Source: JAJFKB01 sp965230515 (GTDB taxonomy: Bacteria > Pseudomonadota > Gammaproteobacteria > Pseudomonadales > IMCC2047). Taken from it: DNA of 64,000 nt. The notes below the pieces were generated by a model. That model saw only the letters and a list, made by a program, of their open reading frames with translations. It was not told where the DNA came from and did no database searches. Location: positions 1,612,001-1,676,000 of the forward strand of contig OZ246007.1 of the NCBI GenBank assembly GCA_965230515.1, given 5' to 3'. Numbering within the stretch: position 1 is the first letter of the stretch; each line of letters begins with the position of its first letter. Below, in pieces: positions 28,151 through 37,106 of this stretch. The position numbers were made by a program, and so were the translations under genes.

Positions 28151-30589
28151 TCATGCGTTACCCGGAATGACTGCTTCCTCCTGTTGTGGCGCCTCCTGTG
28201 CTTCGTCCGGGCCGGCAGAGCCCGTCTGAATAATCCCGTCTTCATCCACATACACCTGCGTGATAAAAGCCGGTTTAAACACCAGCACCCAAGCGGGCAC
28301 CAGCAATAATGCGGCCAAGGCATTCAGTACCACCATGACGCTTAACAGCAGCGCCGCATCGGCCTGAAACCGCAAATCCGATAATACTACCCACATCACG
28401 ATCCCTGCAATCAGCGTGATCGCCGTGAAACTGATCGCCAGACCCGTGGTGCTGATCGCCCGCTCCACTGCCTGACGCAGATTACCCTGCTTCATCATCT
28501 CTTCGCGAATCCGATCCATCATGTAGATCGAATAGTCAATCCCGACACCCACACCCACCGCGATGATCGGCACCGTGTTGATATTGATCCCCACCTCCTG
28601 CAAGCCCATATAGGCATAGGTCATGGTGGTCGCAAACAGCATCGCCAGGAACATTAAAAATCCTGCCTGCAACGAGGAGTAGAAAAGGGTCACAAACAGG
28701 AAAATCAGTAAAAACACCAGCGGCAGTACCTGCTTGTTGGTGTCAAAGGCCGCTTCGTTCATCGCCGCCGTTACGCCAATGGTGCCGCCCGCCAGGCGGA
28801 TGGTCAGACCCTCCACCTTGCCGTCGTTCTCGGCAATCCACTGCTTGGCCATGTGAATGGCGCGGCGAATGGTCTCACCCTGGTGGTCCTTGTAGAAAAA
28901 CACCAGGTTGGCTACCCGCTCATCGGTATCACTGAACTCCTTCAGCGCACCCGGGATGGGACTCGAAGCCATGTAGGTAAACATCAATCCACCGGTATAG
29001 GCCGGATCGGCCGGTATCTGGTAGTAACGTGGATCGTCATTGTGCAGCAAGCGGTTAACCTGTTTGATCAGGTCTGGTAACCCTTTGGCACCGCCCACTT
29101 CCGGATCGAGCATCATGTGCCGCTCCAGATCCGCCAGGGCAATCAGCACTTCGGGACGCTTCAGACCACCAATCTCTTCATGTTCGGCGACAATGTACAG
29201 CTCTTCGGAACCGGGGAAGCGGTCATTAATCAGCTTGGAGGAGATGTTGTAGTCATGGTCCTGGTACAGAATCGGCGAGCCCGGTTCGGCTTCACCAATG
29301 GTTACATGCGAGGACAGGTACAGGCCCCCGGTCAGCAGCACGGCGGCAATGCCGAGAATGGTCGGTGGGGCACTGCGTTTGGCCATAATCCCGGCGCAGC
29401 CGGTACCGATGGCACGCAGCACATTGGTCTTGAGCTCGGTGCTCCTGGGTCGTGGCAGAATCGATAGCAGCAGGGGTACGGCGATCAGTACCGTAATCAC
29501 AATCGACAGTGCCCATAAGGAGGCATAGTGTGCCAGCTTGGTGTTGAGTGGAATGGAGCCGATCGCAATCAGCAATAAACCGATGGCATCCGAGACCACC
29601 CCTAAGGTGCCGGGACGGAACAGGCTCTCAAAGGTGCGCTGCGCCGCTTCCGGGCCATCTTCGCATTGTGCCAGTTCGCTGTAGTAGCGTTCCACCAGCT
29701 GAATCCCGTGGGACATCGCCCGCGCCGAGATCAAAAACGGAATCACCAGACCCAGCGGGTCCAGGTTGTAGCCAAACAGACTGATAATACCCACTCCCCA
29801 GATCGAGGAGATGATCACGCCACCCAGCGGAATCAGTACCCCATAGGGCTTGCGGAAGTGGAACACCAGTAGCGCAATCATGATCAGTGCAGTGAACAGG
29901 AAGATCTCGATGATCTGTTCCTTGTAGGTATAAACCCAACCCACCAGCACCGGCTGTCCGGTGGCATAGATGTTCACTCCGGGACGGGCTTCGGCATCAC
30001 GGACCGCCTGCAGCTGGGCAAAGGTCTTCTCGTAGTCGAGCTGCCCTTCGTTGAGCTGGGCCTTGATTAGGGCCACCTTCATGTCCGGGGACACCAGCGG
30101 GCCATAAATGCGCGGGTTGGCAATCACATCCTGACGCAACTGGGCCAGCTGTTCATCCGACATATCCCCGTCCAATGGCTTGTAATAGGGTTCGGAGTTG
30201 ATGTTGCCCAGCTCGGTCAGCCAGATCTTACGCGAGTTGCGGTGCGTTAAACTCGACACCAGGTTATGGTTGACCCCCGGCAGGTTATCCACCGCCAGCG
30301 TCAGGCGGTGGATCAACGCCAGTGATTCGTTATTGAACAGATCCCCCTCTTCCATCTCGATGCCGACCACGATCACATTAGCACCGCCGAAGGTGTCCTT
30401 GATCTCATTATGCAGCTCAATGTAGGGGTGACTCTGGGGTAACAGATCCGCAAAGTCCGAATACATCTTCAGGCCCGGAATCTGAAAGGCAAAAAACACC
30501 GTGATCAGGGCAATCAGCGACAGCAGCGTGCGCGGATGACGGAATACGGCATTGTCCAGATTATGCAGCAGGTGGGTCACTTTATTCAT
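28151..30589 (-). CDS. RND-superfamily exporter of the MMPL type
   Basis: 812 residues, consistent with 12 membrane helices in two halves, each with a large periplasmic loop. The charged helix motif GVGVGIDYSIYMMDR near residue 690 holds the acidic residue expected for proton coupling. The short cytoplasmic tail is glutamate-rich (EAQEAPQQEEA). It belongs to the HpnN/MMPL branch, which works without a separate adaptor protein. It starts 15 bp after the YCF48-like gene. Likely exports phenol, other toxic solvents or a hydrophobic intermediate; the substrate is inferred from context only. Confidence 0.88.
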   Translation of the reverse strand: MNKVTHLLHNLDNAVFRHPRTLLSLIALITVFFAFQIPGLKMYSDFADLLPQSHPYIELHNEIKDTFGGANVIVVGIEMEEGDLFNNESLALIHRLTLAVDNLPGVNHNLVSSLTHRNSRKIWLTELGNINSEPYYKPLDGDMSDEQLAQLRQDVIANPRIYGPLVSPDMKVALIKAQLNEGQLDYEKTFAQLQAVRDAEARPGVNIYATGQPVLVGWVYTYKEQIIEIFLFTALIMIALLVFHFRKPYGVLIPLGGVIISSIWGVGIISLFGYNLDPLGLVIPFLISARAMSHGIQLVERYYSELAQCEDGPEAAQRTFESLFRPGTLGVVSDAIGLLLIAIGSIPLNTKLAHYASLWALSIVITVLIAVPLLLSILPRPRSTELKTNVLRAIGTGCAGIMAKRSAPPTILGIAAVLLTGGLYLSSHVTIGEAEPGSPILYQDHDYNISSKLINDRFPGSEELYIVAEHEEIGGLKRPEVLIALADLERHMMLDPEVGGAKGLPDLIKQVNRLLHNDDPRYYQIPADPAYTGGLMFTYMASSPIPGALKEFSDTDERVANLVFFYKDHQGETIRRAIHMAKQWIAENDGKVEGLTIRLAGGTIGVTAAMNEAAFDTNKQVLPLVFLLIFLFVTLFYSSLQAGFLMFLAMLFATTMTYAYMGLQEVGININTVPIIAVGVGVGIDYSIYMMDRIREEMMKQGNLRQAVERAISTTGLAISFTAITLIAGIVMWVVLSDLRFQADAALLLSVMVVLNALAALLLVPAWVLVFKPAFITQVYVDEDGIIQTGSAGPDEAQEAPQQEEAVIPGNA

Positions 30590-30604
30590 AATACGGATTC
30601 CACC

Positions 30605-31585
30605 TTATAGCTGTGCGAGGGTCGGGGACAGCTTGAGCAATGTGCCCCAGCCTCCGGCGACCAGTAGTTGATTGTCCTGCAGTACCTGACCGGTACTCAG
30701 ATAAATGGGTATGTTCGGGGTTTGCACCAGCGACCACTGGCCACCCCGATAGCTCAGCACCTTGCCGTGATCGCCTGAGGCGTACAGCTCATCAGCTGAA
30801 CCAAAGAAACTGTAGATCGGCGATTCAATACCGGAAGGTTGCTGCTGCCAACTTTGACCACCATCGGTGGTCTGCATGATCACGCCTTTGAGACCACCGA
30901 TCCAGCCGGTTTGCTCATCACTGAAATACACCGCCAGTGGATACAACTCCTGACCAATGGTACCGATCATCTGCCATTGCTGGCCACCGTCTGTGGTCTT
31001 GAAAAACAGACCAAACTCGGCGGCGGCAATACCCACTGAAGGCGAAAAGAACTCAACATGGGTGAGCAGGGCATCTTCGTCCAGGGATTGTTCGTGCCAG
31101 CTCTGGCCCTGATCGGCACTGCTTAAAATAGTGCTGAAACTACCGGTGACCCACCAGCGCCCATCCGGGGCACAGTTCAGACCCACCAGGTCTTCCTGGC
31201 TGGGCAAGGCCTGCGACTGCCAGGAGGCTCCGTGGTCGTCACTGACCCACAAGCGCCGGTCAAAACTCAATGCCAGCAGCTGAGCATTCGGGCAAACACT
31301 TAAGCCGATAAAGTTGGGCTGGCCCTCAATCTCCTGTCGCTGCCAGCTCTGCGCCTCATCCACACTGCGCAAAATCACGCCCGATGCGCCAACCAACACC
31401 AGCGCATCACCACTGCGGGCAAACTGCTGATAATGATCCGTGCGTAAACGTTCCTTCGACGACTCCTGCGTAACACCACTTAAATCCAGCGCCGCTTCGC
31501 AGCCCGTAAGCCCCAGAATAAAACAACCAACCAGAAAAAACCTGGCCACTAAATTATCTTTATTGATTATATTTGTAATTATCAT
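30605..31585 (-). CDS. YCF48/HCF136-like beta-propeller lipoprotein
   Basis: 326 residues from the ATG at 31585 (GGGAGG nearby upstream); a longer reading to 31627 would cover the promoter. A lipobox LGLTGC gives an outer-membrane or periplasmic lipoprotein. At least five Asp-box turns are visible (DEAQSW, DDHGASW, DQGQSW, DGGQQW, DGGQSW), typical of YCF48/BNR beta-propellers. First gene of the envelope operon, preceded by a sigma-54 promoter. In such operons this protein is thought to help assembly or act as a periplasmic scaffold; that is inference. Confidence 0.85.
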   Translation of the reverse strand: MIITNIINKDNLVARFFLVGCFILGLTGCEAALDLSGVTQESSKERLRTDHYQQFARSGDALVLVGASGVILRSVDEAQSWQRQEIEGQPNFIGLSVCPNAQLLALSFDRRLWVSDDHGASWQSQALPSQEDLVGLNCAPDGRWWVTGSFSTILSSADQGQSWHEQSLDEDALLTHVEFFSPSVGIAAAEFGLFFKTTDGGQQWQMIGTIGQELYPLAVYFSDEQTGWIGGLKGVIMQTTDGGQSWQQQPSGIESPIYSFFGSADELYASGDHGKVLSYRGGQWSLVQTPNIPIYLSTGQVLQDNQLLVAGGWGTLLKLSPTLAQL

Positions 31586-31638
31586 TTTCCTCCCTCTTTG
31601 CAAATGCCATACAATGGCAACATGCATCCTTACACTAC

Positions 31639-31654
31639 TGCAATTTTCAAGCCG
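31639..31654 (-). promoter_or_regulatory. Sigma-54 promoter of the YCF48-RND-DUF1302-DUF1329 operon
   Basis: Minus strand CGGCTTGAAAATTGCA: GG and GC are exactly 10 bp apart and the -12 box TTGCA is perfect. The start point would be near 31628, about 43 nt ahead of the ATG at 31585. The divergent neighbour is a sigma-54 activator. Confidence 0.75.
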
Positions 31655-31898
31655 GAATCGTTTAAAATAACCTCGCGATCTGTATGGTATTGATATATTA
31701 GAAAATTATCTGCGATTATTCGTTAAACCTGTTGGTAAGCCAGCGACTGCGCAAAAATCACTCAACAACGGCACAACGATATTTAACCATATAGGAAAAG
31801 AGCAAACAGTTTTTTATAATTTAGTAAAATTATTGTTTTAGGAATAACAGGCCCCCTTCTTTATTAGAATAACTTATTAAAGCCCTGGTTAATTAAAT

Positions 31899-31914
31899 TT
31901 ATCTTTTTGCTCAC
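31899..31914. promoter_or_regulatory. Candidate activator half-site upstream of the envelope operon
   Basis: TTATCTTTTTGCTCAC matches 13 of 16 bases of the left arm of the inverted repeat before ppsA (47505-47520). It is about 245-260 bp upstream of the -24 box and 54 bp before the regulator's start. A matching second arm is not clear. Confidence 0.4.
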
Positions 31915-31967
31915 CTCTAGCCTCTCATATTACAATTGACATGTAAATATCATTAAAGAGAGAGCCA

Positions 31968-33782
31968 ATGTCAGATAGCGCAGAGAAAGATATTAGCAAG
32001 CACGCACCAACATCGCACTGCGATTCATCAGGTAGTGTCCAATTTGCGCCATCCATCGAAGACGGTACCGAGCTTTCCAATAACTATACAAACTTTATAA
32101 AGCACTTACGGTTTTCTCCAAATGAGGGCCGCATTTGGTTTGACAGCCATCCAGTGGTGCTTATACGGCCGGCAAGCCTGTCGCTATTGCATTGGGAACT
32201 CAATAAAAAACTGGGACACCATCAGGCTGGTTCAATTCTCGCCCAACTGGGATACGAATCCGGTGTCAGGGAAGCCGTGCTGGCCAAAAAGCTGTTTCCC
32301 GACACGCCACTTGAAGAGATATTTTTAGTTGGCCCACAGTTACGTGCCATCAGAGGTCTGGTATCTGCCAAAATGGTGCACCAGGAGCTAAATCTATCTT
32401 CCAGCCATTTTTATAACGAAACCATATTCTCAGGCGATTTCGAAGTAGACACCCGCGTAGTTGAAGAGGGCATGACGAATAGTCCCGTTTGCTGGAACGA
32501 AGTCGCCTATGCCAGCGGCTACGCCAGCACACTGCTTGAGCGCCCGGTGATCTATAAAGAGGTTGAGTGCAGCGCTACCGGCAGCCATAAGTGCCGAATG
32601 ATTGGCAAATTTATTGAAATGTGGTTTGAAGATGAAATTTCCGCCGAACTGGCCAATCTGCCAGGTGTACTAACCGAAGGACACACACCGGCTAAACGTA
32701 AAACACGGTTACGCGCAAAGCACTGCACGGTTAACCTGCAACTTCAAACTGACAATATACTGGGTGATCTGGTTGGACAGTCTTCCAAATTGAACGATGT
32801 ATGCAGCATGATCAAAAAAGTGGCAGGCACCAGCGCACCAGTGTTGCTACTCGGCGAAACCGGCGTTGGCAAAGAGATGATTGCTAAAACGCTACACCAA
32901 TTCAGCCGCCGCACAGAACAACCTTTTATTGCTGTGAACTGCGCAGCCATACCGGACGACTTGATCGAAGCGGAACTCTTTGGGGTCAGCAAGGGCGCTT
33001 TCACTGGTGCCACACAGTCACGTCCGGGACGCTTTGAGCGCGCTCACGGCGGTACACTATTTTTGGACGAAGTCGGCAACCTAACCAAATCAGCACAAAC
33101 AAAACTACTGCGTGCAGTGCAGGAAAAGGAAATTGAGCGCGTTGGTGATACGTTTATGCGTAATGTGGACGTCAGGATAATCGCAGCAACCAATGAAAAC
33201 CTTGAGGATGCAGTTGCCGAGGGGCGATTCAGGGAAGACCTGTTATTCAGGTTGAATGTGTTTCCGATCGAGATCCCGCCGCTACGTGAACGAAGGGAAG
33301 ACATTCCATTATTAATGGCGTACTTTCTGAAACGTTTTAACGAACGCTACGAGCGGAATATACCTGGATTTTCCGATGTAGCAATGGATGCTCTTTATCA
33401 CTATAGCTATCCGGGGAATATCAGGGAGCTGGAAAATTTGGTGGAAAGAACGGTAATCCTTGCTGACGACCATCATGCAATCGACCTGTGTCATCTGTTT
33501 GGCACCGAGGGGCTGATCACCTCAGCGGTATCAACATCGGACAATTGCCGACATGTTCCGGCGCAAGGCACCCAGGATTATACTCAAACCACCTGCGCAG
33601 AGCTGCTTGATGTAATGCTATCGAAAAATACTACGTTCAAGGAGATTGAGAGCCGTCTGTTAAAAAATGCACTCGAAAAAGCCAGCAACAATATGACCAA
33701 AGCAGCTGGTCTGGTGGGTTTATCCAGGCCTCAAATGGCCTATCGATTAAAAAAGCATGAGGCGGAAACCAATGGCGAGTAG
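31968..33782 (+). CDS. Sigma-54-dependent activator with XylR_N/V4R aromatic-sensor domain
   Basis: 604 residues in the XylR/DmpR layout. Residues 40-130 are XylR_N-like, and 135-215 a V4R domain with the conserved YKEVEC...HKC (C201, C209), which in this family binds the aromatic effector. The AAA+ domain has Walker A GETGVGKE (296-303) and the sigma-54 contact loop GAFTGA (343-348). A Fis-type helix-turn-helix closes the protein (ATKAAGLVGLSRPQMAYRLKKH-like end). Divergent from the envelope operon and its sigma-54 promoter, so that operon is the likely target. A paralogue lies at 47.6 kb. Confidence 0.93.
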   Translation: MSDSAEKDISKHAPTSHCDSSGSVQFAPSIEDGTELSNNYTNFIKHLRFSPNEGRIWFDSHPVVLIRPASLSLLHWELNKKLGHHQAGSILAQLGYESGVREAVLAKKLFPDTPLEEIFLVGPQLRAIRGLVSAKMVHQELNLSSSHFYNETIFSGDFEVDTRVVEEGMTNSPVCWNEVAYASGYASTLLERPVIYKEVECSATGSHKCRMIGKFIEMWFEDEISAELANLPGVLTEGHTPAKRKTRLRAKHCTVNLQLQTDNILGDLVGQSSKLNDVCSMIKKVAGTSAPVLLLGETGVGKEMIAKTLHQFSRRTEQPFIAVNCAAIPDDLIEAELFGVSKGAFTGATQSRPGRFERAHGGTLFLDEVGNLTKSAQTKLLRAVQEKEIERVGDTFMRNVDVRIIAATNENLEDAVAEGRFREDLLFRLNVFPIEIPPLRERREDIPLLMAYFLKRFNERYERNIPGFSDVAMDALYHYSYPGNIRELENLVERTVILADDHHAIDLCHLFGTEGLITSAVSTSDNCRHVPAQGTQDYTQTTCAELLDVMLSKNTTFKEIESRLLKNALEKASNNMTKAAGLVGLSRPQMAYRLKKHEAETNGE

Positions 33783-33873
33783 CCGGTACAGTACCTCTTT
33801 TCTATTTCAACCTTACAAGTAGAGTTTTCTGGTCAGGCTATCTTTATACGACCGGGCAACCAAGGGCCTGCCT

Positions 33874-34686
33874 TTAAAAATTCTTTTCAATCATTGCGTA
33901 GGCCGAGTGGTTATGAATTGACTCAAAATTCTCACACTCCACCCGATAGCTAAGTACCTTAGGCTCCTGATCCAAGCGAGTAGCCACATCTCTAATCATA
34001 TCTTCAACAAACTTTGGATTATCATAGGCTTTTTCAGTTATATACTGCTCGTCCGCCCTCTTTAATAATGCATAAAGCTCACACGAGGCTTCTGCCTCAA
34101 CCAGAGAAACAATATCATCTATCCAGAAAGGTTGCTCTGCTCTCACTTCAACAGTGACATGGGATCTTTGATTGTGCGCCCCATATCGCGATATTTTTTT
34201 GGAGCAGGGACAAAGGCTGGTTACCGGAACCACAACCCTGAGACTGATTTGCGGGACCTGATCAATTAACTGTGCGGTAAGGCTGACCTGATAGTCCATC
34301 AAACTGGTCGCCCCGGTAACCGGCGCTGTTTTTTGGACGAAATAGGGAAACCGCAGTTTAATATCACCCCTTTCTGACTCAAGTCGCTCGGTCATCTTTA
34401 TCAGCAACTTCTGAATTCCCGCATGACTAACCACCCAGCTATCTTCGCTTAGCAGCTCAATAAAGCGGGACATGTGGGTGCCTTTCTGGTGGGCCGGCAG
34501 GCTCACGTACATACTGCACTCGGCAATACTGGACTGTGCTTCACCAGAAGCGGACTCAACCTGAACAGGGTATTGAATATCCCTAATCCCTACCCTTTGA
34601 ATAGGAATTTCCCGTGTATCCAGGCTTGCCTGCACATCGGCAACCTGTCGAGATGAGCTGTTATTATCTCCTGATCTACTATTCAT
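33874..34686 (-). CDS. folE2: GTP cyclohydrolase IB (FolE2)
   Basis: Converts GTP to 7,8-dihydroneopterin triphosphate, the first step to folate; this type works with Mn or other metals in place of zinc. About 270 residues. Signature stretches are HQKGTHMSRFIELL, CPCSKKISRYGAHNQRSHV (with the metal-binding cysteine) and the acidic FVEDMIRDVA. Starts TTG 34695, GTG 34689 and ATG 34686 are all in frame; I prefer the ATG. It lies 35 bp behind ubiX on the same strand, so it seems to share the sigma-54 promoter of ubiX, an unexpected link. Confidence 0.93.
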   Translation of the reverse strand: MNSRSGDNNSSSRQVADVQASLDTREIPIQRVGIRDIQYPVQVESASGEAQSSIAECSMYVSLPAHQKGTHMSRFIELLSEDSWVVSHAGIQKLLIKMTERLESERGDIKLRFPYFVQKTAPVTGATSLMDYQVSLTAQLIDQVPQISLRVVVPVTSLCPCSKKISRYGAHNQRSHVTVEVRAEQPFWIDDIVSLVEAEASCELYALLKRADEQYITEKAYDNPKFVEDMIRDVATRLDQEPKVLSYRVECENFESIHNHSAYAMIEKNF

Positions 34687-34721
34687 CACTGACAACCCAT
34701 ACCAGACAAATAAATTCCTGT

Positions 34722-35327
34722 TTAACCCTCATCTTTTGCCATACGAATGGATGGATCTTTACCGGCATCCGATGTCCAGCGCCTGAACAAATTGTGTTCG
34801 ATTCCCACTTGATCCAGCGCCTTGCCAACACTCTGGTGCACGATATCCATAATTGTTTTGGGACCATGATAGAAAGAAGGCATAGGCGGCAATAACGTCG
34901 CACCAATGTCTGCAACCCGGGACATTAAATCCAGATGGCCTTTATGCAGAGGCGTCTCCCTAACCATCAGAATCAAAGGCCTTTTTTCTTTCAGCGTGAC
35001 ATCTGAAGCGCGAACCACCAAATTATCATTAAACGAGTTAGCCACTCCGGACAAGGTTTTAATGGTACAAGGCGCTACGATCATACCCCTGGTTTGAAAA
35101 GACCCACTGGCAATTGATGCTCCAATATTTTTATTGTTGTATACCTCATCCGCCATCTCCTTGATTTCATCGACAGAATACTCGGTCTCTATATTGATAT
35201 TTCGTACTGCCGATTCACTCAGCACCAGATGTGTTGATACATTCAGCTCCTTTAGGACCCTCATTAACTCAACACCATAAATAACTCCGGTAGCCCCGGT
35301 AATTGCGACAACAAGTGGCAAACCCAT
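34722..35327 (-). CDS. ubiX: UbiX-family flavin prenyltransferase
   Basis: Makes prenylated FMN from reduced FMN and dimethylallyl phosphate, the cofactor of UbiD-type (de)carboxylases. 201 residues from the ATG at 35327 (AGAGAGG upstream); the open frame extends further but without support. Seen are GATG at 11-14, SESA with E38, ASDVTLKEKRP and RETPLHKGHL (123-132), matching the residues that act in UbiX catalysis. The three UbiD-family proteins of the neighbouring operon are its obvious clients. It has its own sigma-54 promoter. Confidence 0.95.
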   Translation of the reverse strand: MGLPLVVAITGATGVIYGVELMRVLKELNVSTHLVLSESAVRNINIETEYSVDEIKEMADEVYNNKNIGASIASGSFQTRGMIVAPCTIKTLSGVANSFNDNLVVRASDVTLKEKRPLILMVRETPLHKGHLDLMSRVADIGATLLPPMPSFYHGPKTIMDIVHQSVGKALDQVGIEHNLFRRWTSDAGKDPSIRMAKDEG

Positions 35328-35379
35328 ATTGATACCTCTCTTCTCTTTTATTTGGGTTATCGAACAGTCAAAAGAACAA

Positions 35380-35395
35380 TGCAAGAGACAAGCCA
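35380..35395 (-). promoter_or_regulatory. Sigma-54 promoter of ubiX-folE2
   Basis: Minus strand TGGCTTGTCTCTTGCA: GG-N10-GC spacing is exact, TGGC and TTGCA are consensus. The start point would be near 35369, about 42 nt before ubiX. Nearly the same extended sequence as the two other sigma-54 promoters here. Confidence 0.78.
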
Positions 35396-35566
35396 AGGAT
35401 TAAAAAAAGCAGTGACAAGCTATGCAATAAATTAATGGATTTAACTCAACACATTGAATTACAAGAAGTTATAGAGCACTCTACACTTTCTTACCACCCA
35501 TTCTGGCTGTGAGTATAGCTCAGCCGATCCCATAAAATGAAGAACCCTTTGACCAGGTTCATCATA

Positions 35567-35603
35567 TTTATCATTAAACATAAGGATTGACTGAAATGAT
35601 AAA
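35567..35603. promoter_or_regulatory. Inverted repeat, candidate activator site of the ubiX promoter
   Basis: TTTATCATT (35567-35575) and AATGATAAA (35595-35603) are perfect 9-bp arms 19 bp apart, about 170-210 bp upstream of the -24 box, where enhancer sites of sigma-54 activators usually lie. Shares TTATCATT with the repeat before ppsA. The rest of the 372-bp ubiX/ligase gap shows no credible gene. Confidence 0.5.
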
Positions 35604-35664
35604 GCGTAATTGACAGCACCTGGTTGCACCAATGAAACAGTTAACAGCAAGTACCCGGAAGTAG

Positions 35665-35691
35665 GTGGGGCCTAATCCGGGTAGGCCCCAC
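35665..35691 (-). terminator. Hairpin just after the aryl-CoA ligase gene
   Basis: Arms GTGGGGCCTA (35665-35674) and TAGGCCCCAC (35682-35691) with a 7-nt loop begin 9 bp after the stop codon at 35700. No T tract follows, so it is either a weak terminator or a 3'-end stabiliser. It separates the ligase from the ubiX promoter region. Confidence 0.6.
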
Positions 35692-35699
35692 TTTCTGCT

Positions 35700-37004
35700 T
35701 TATGCCGCAACTTCTTTTTTTACATGGAAGCGCTTGGCTTTCATATCAAAGCGAGGCAACGCATCCCGCGCAACAACCTGCAGTTTGGGTCTGAATCCCA
35801 ACATGGCGTAGAGCTTCTCGTTAATATCATTGAGAATGCCCTCATCGGTTCCCTCAACAAGTTCAAACTCAATATCCATTTCATCCATATGCTTGACGGT
35901 ATAGACGGTGATTCGGAATTCATCCACTTCATTAAACTGACGGATGATATTTTCCACCGCACCCGGAAATACATTGACGCCGCGAACGGTTACCATATCG
36001 TCTGCCCGGCCGATAACACCACCATCGAAGCGCATTGAAGTTCTTCCACACTGGCACTTCTCGATATTGGAACGCACCACATCACCAGTACGATAACGAA
36101 TTACCGGGAACCCAATTCGACCCAGGTTGGTAATGACCAACTCACCCTTCTCTCCAGGAGCGACCGGCTGAAGTGTTTCGGGATCGAGAATTTCTGCGAC
36201 ATACTCGCTCTCAATCAAGTGTGTGCCACCAGGCTGTACTTCGCATTCAAAGGAATGAGCACCCACCTCTGATGCACCGGCATGATCAAAACACTTGGCG
36301 CCCCAGGCTTGCTGAATACGATTTTTGGTGGATGGAATATTAGCACCCGGTTCACCCGCATGAATAGTAGAACGCATAGGGATTTCGCTCATATCAAATC
36401 CGGTTTCACGTGCCACTTCAGCCAATCGCATTGCGTAGGTTGGCGTACAGGCCAGCGAAGTCGCCCCCATCTCCTTCATCAACTCCAGGCGCTGCACTGA
36501 ATCACGACCACCGCCGGGTATCATGATGGCGCCCAACTTTCTTGCGCCCTCAACGGCCGCCCAGAATCCTACAAAAGGACCGAATGCAAAGGCCAGGAAT
36601 ACACGGTCATCTGCTTTGACCCCTGCACCCGCCAACACATAAGCCCAACATTCTCCCCACCAGTCCCAGCTTTCATCAGTATCCAGCACCTTTAGCGGTT
36701 TACCGGTCGTCCCTGAGGTCTGGTGGAAGCGTACATATTTATCAATCGAGTAGGTTAAATTGGTTCCGAAAGGCGCATTGTCAGCCTGATCCTTCACAAG
36801 TTCACCCTTTGTGGTAATGGGTAATTTGGCGATATCATCCAGCGACTTAATATCATCCGGCGTAACACCGGCCGCTTCCCATTTATGGGTGTAAAACTTG
36901 TTCTTACCCCACATCTCTTTCATCATAGACTGCAGTTTCTCAAACTGCAGTTGCGCTAACTGGTCCCTCGGTAGCGTTTCAATTTTTTCGTCATAATACG
37001 GCAT
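35700..37004 (-). CDS. PaaK-family aryl-CoA ligase
   Basis: AMP-forming acid-CoA ligase of the phenylacetate-CoA ligase family, 434 residues. The adenylate loop is QTSGTTGKPLKV near residue 95, then HAGEPGANIP, YRTGDVVR and the C-terminal hinge DDMVTVRGVNVFPGAVE. Its place between the phenylphosphate carboxylase genes and ubiX suggests that it activates 4-hydroxybenzoate to 4-hydroxybenzoyl-CoA. Known 4-hydroxybenzoate-CoA ligases are mostly of another ligase branch, so phenylacetate or 4-hydroxyphenylacetate are also possible. Start at 37004 is the ATG with GAAGAGAG upstream. Confidence 0.85.
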   Translation of the reverse strand: MPYYDEKIETLPRDQLAQLQFEKLQSMMKEMWGKNKFYTHKWEAAGVTPDDIKSLDDIAKLPITTKGELVKDQADNAPFGTNLTYSIDKYVRFHQTSGTTGKPLKVLDTDESWDWWGECWAYVLAGAGVKADDRVFLAFAFGPFVGFWAAVEGARKLGAIMIPGGGRDSVQRLELMKEMGATSLACTPTYAMRLAEVARETGFDMSEIPMRSTIHAGEPGANIPSTKNRIQQAWGAKCFDHAGASEVGAHSFECEVQPGGTHLIESEYVAEILDPETLQPVAPGEKGELVITNLGRIGFPVIRYRTGDVVRSNIEKCQCGRTSMRFDGGVIGRADDMVTVRGVNVFPGAVENIIRQFNEVDEFRITVYTVKHMDEMDIEFELVEGTDEGILNDINEKLYAMLGFRPKLQVVARDALPRFDMKAKRFHVKKEVAA

Positions 37005-37106
37005 CTTCTCTCTTCCTGTTTACTGCATATATTCTAAAGTTGAATCTGCCCGAATAGCCAAAACCGGGACCATCCAGGCAGCCCCCCATCAAATCGGCGT
37101 CAGGCG

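Noticed and set aside
24683..31585. Treating the long plus-strand frames opposite the envelope operon as genes
   Set aside because: They are antisense shadows of GC-rich coding sequence; the minus-strand frames have signal peptides, ribosome sites and family motifs.
31586..31627. Longer N-terminus of the YCF48-like gene
   Set aside because: The extra 14 codons would include the predicted transcription start; the ATG at 31585 has the ribosome site and gives a clean lipoprotein signal.
35459..35650. A 63-codon minus-strand frame between the CoA ligase and ubiX
   Set aside because: No ribosome site, no recognisable pattern, and it would cover the candidate activator site.
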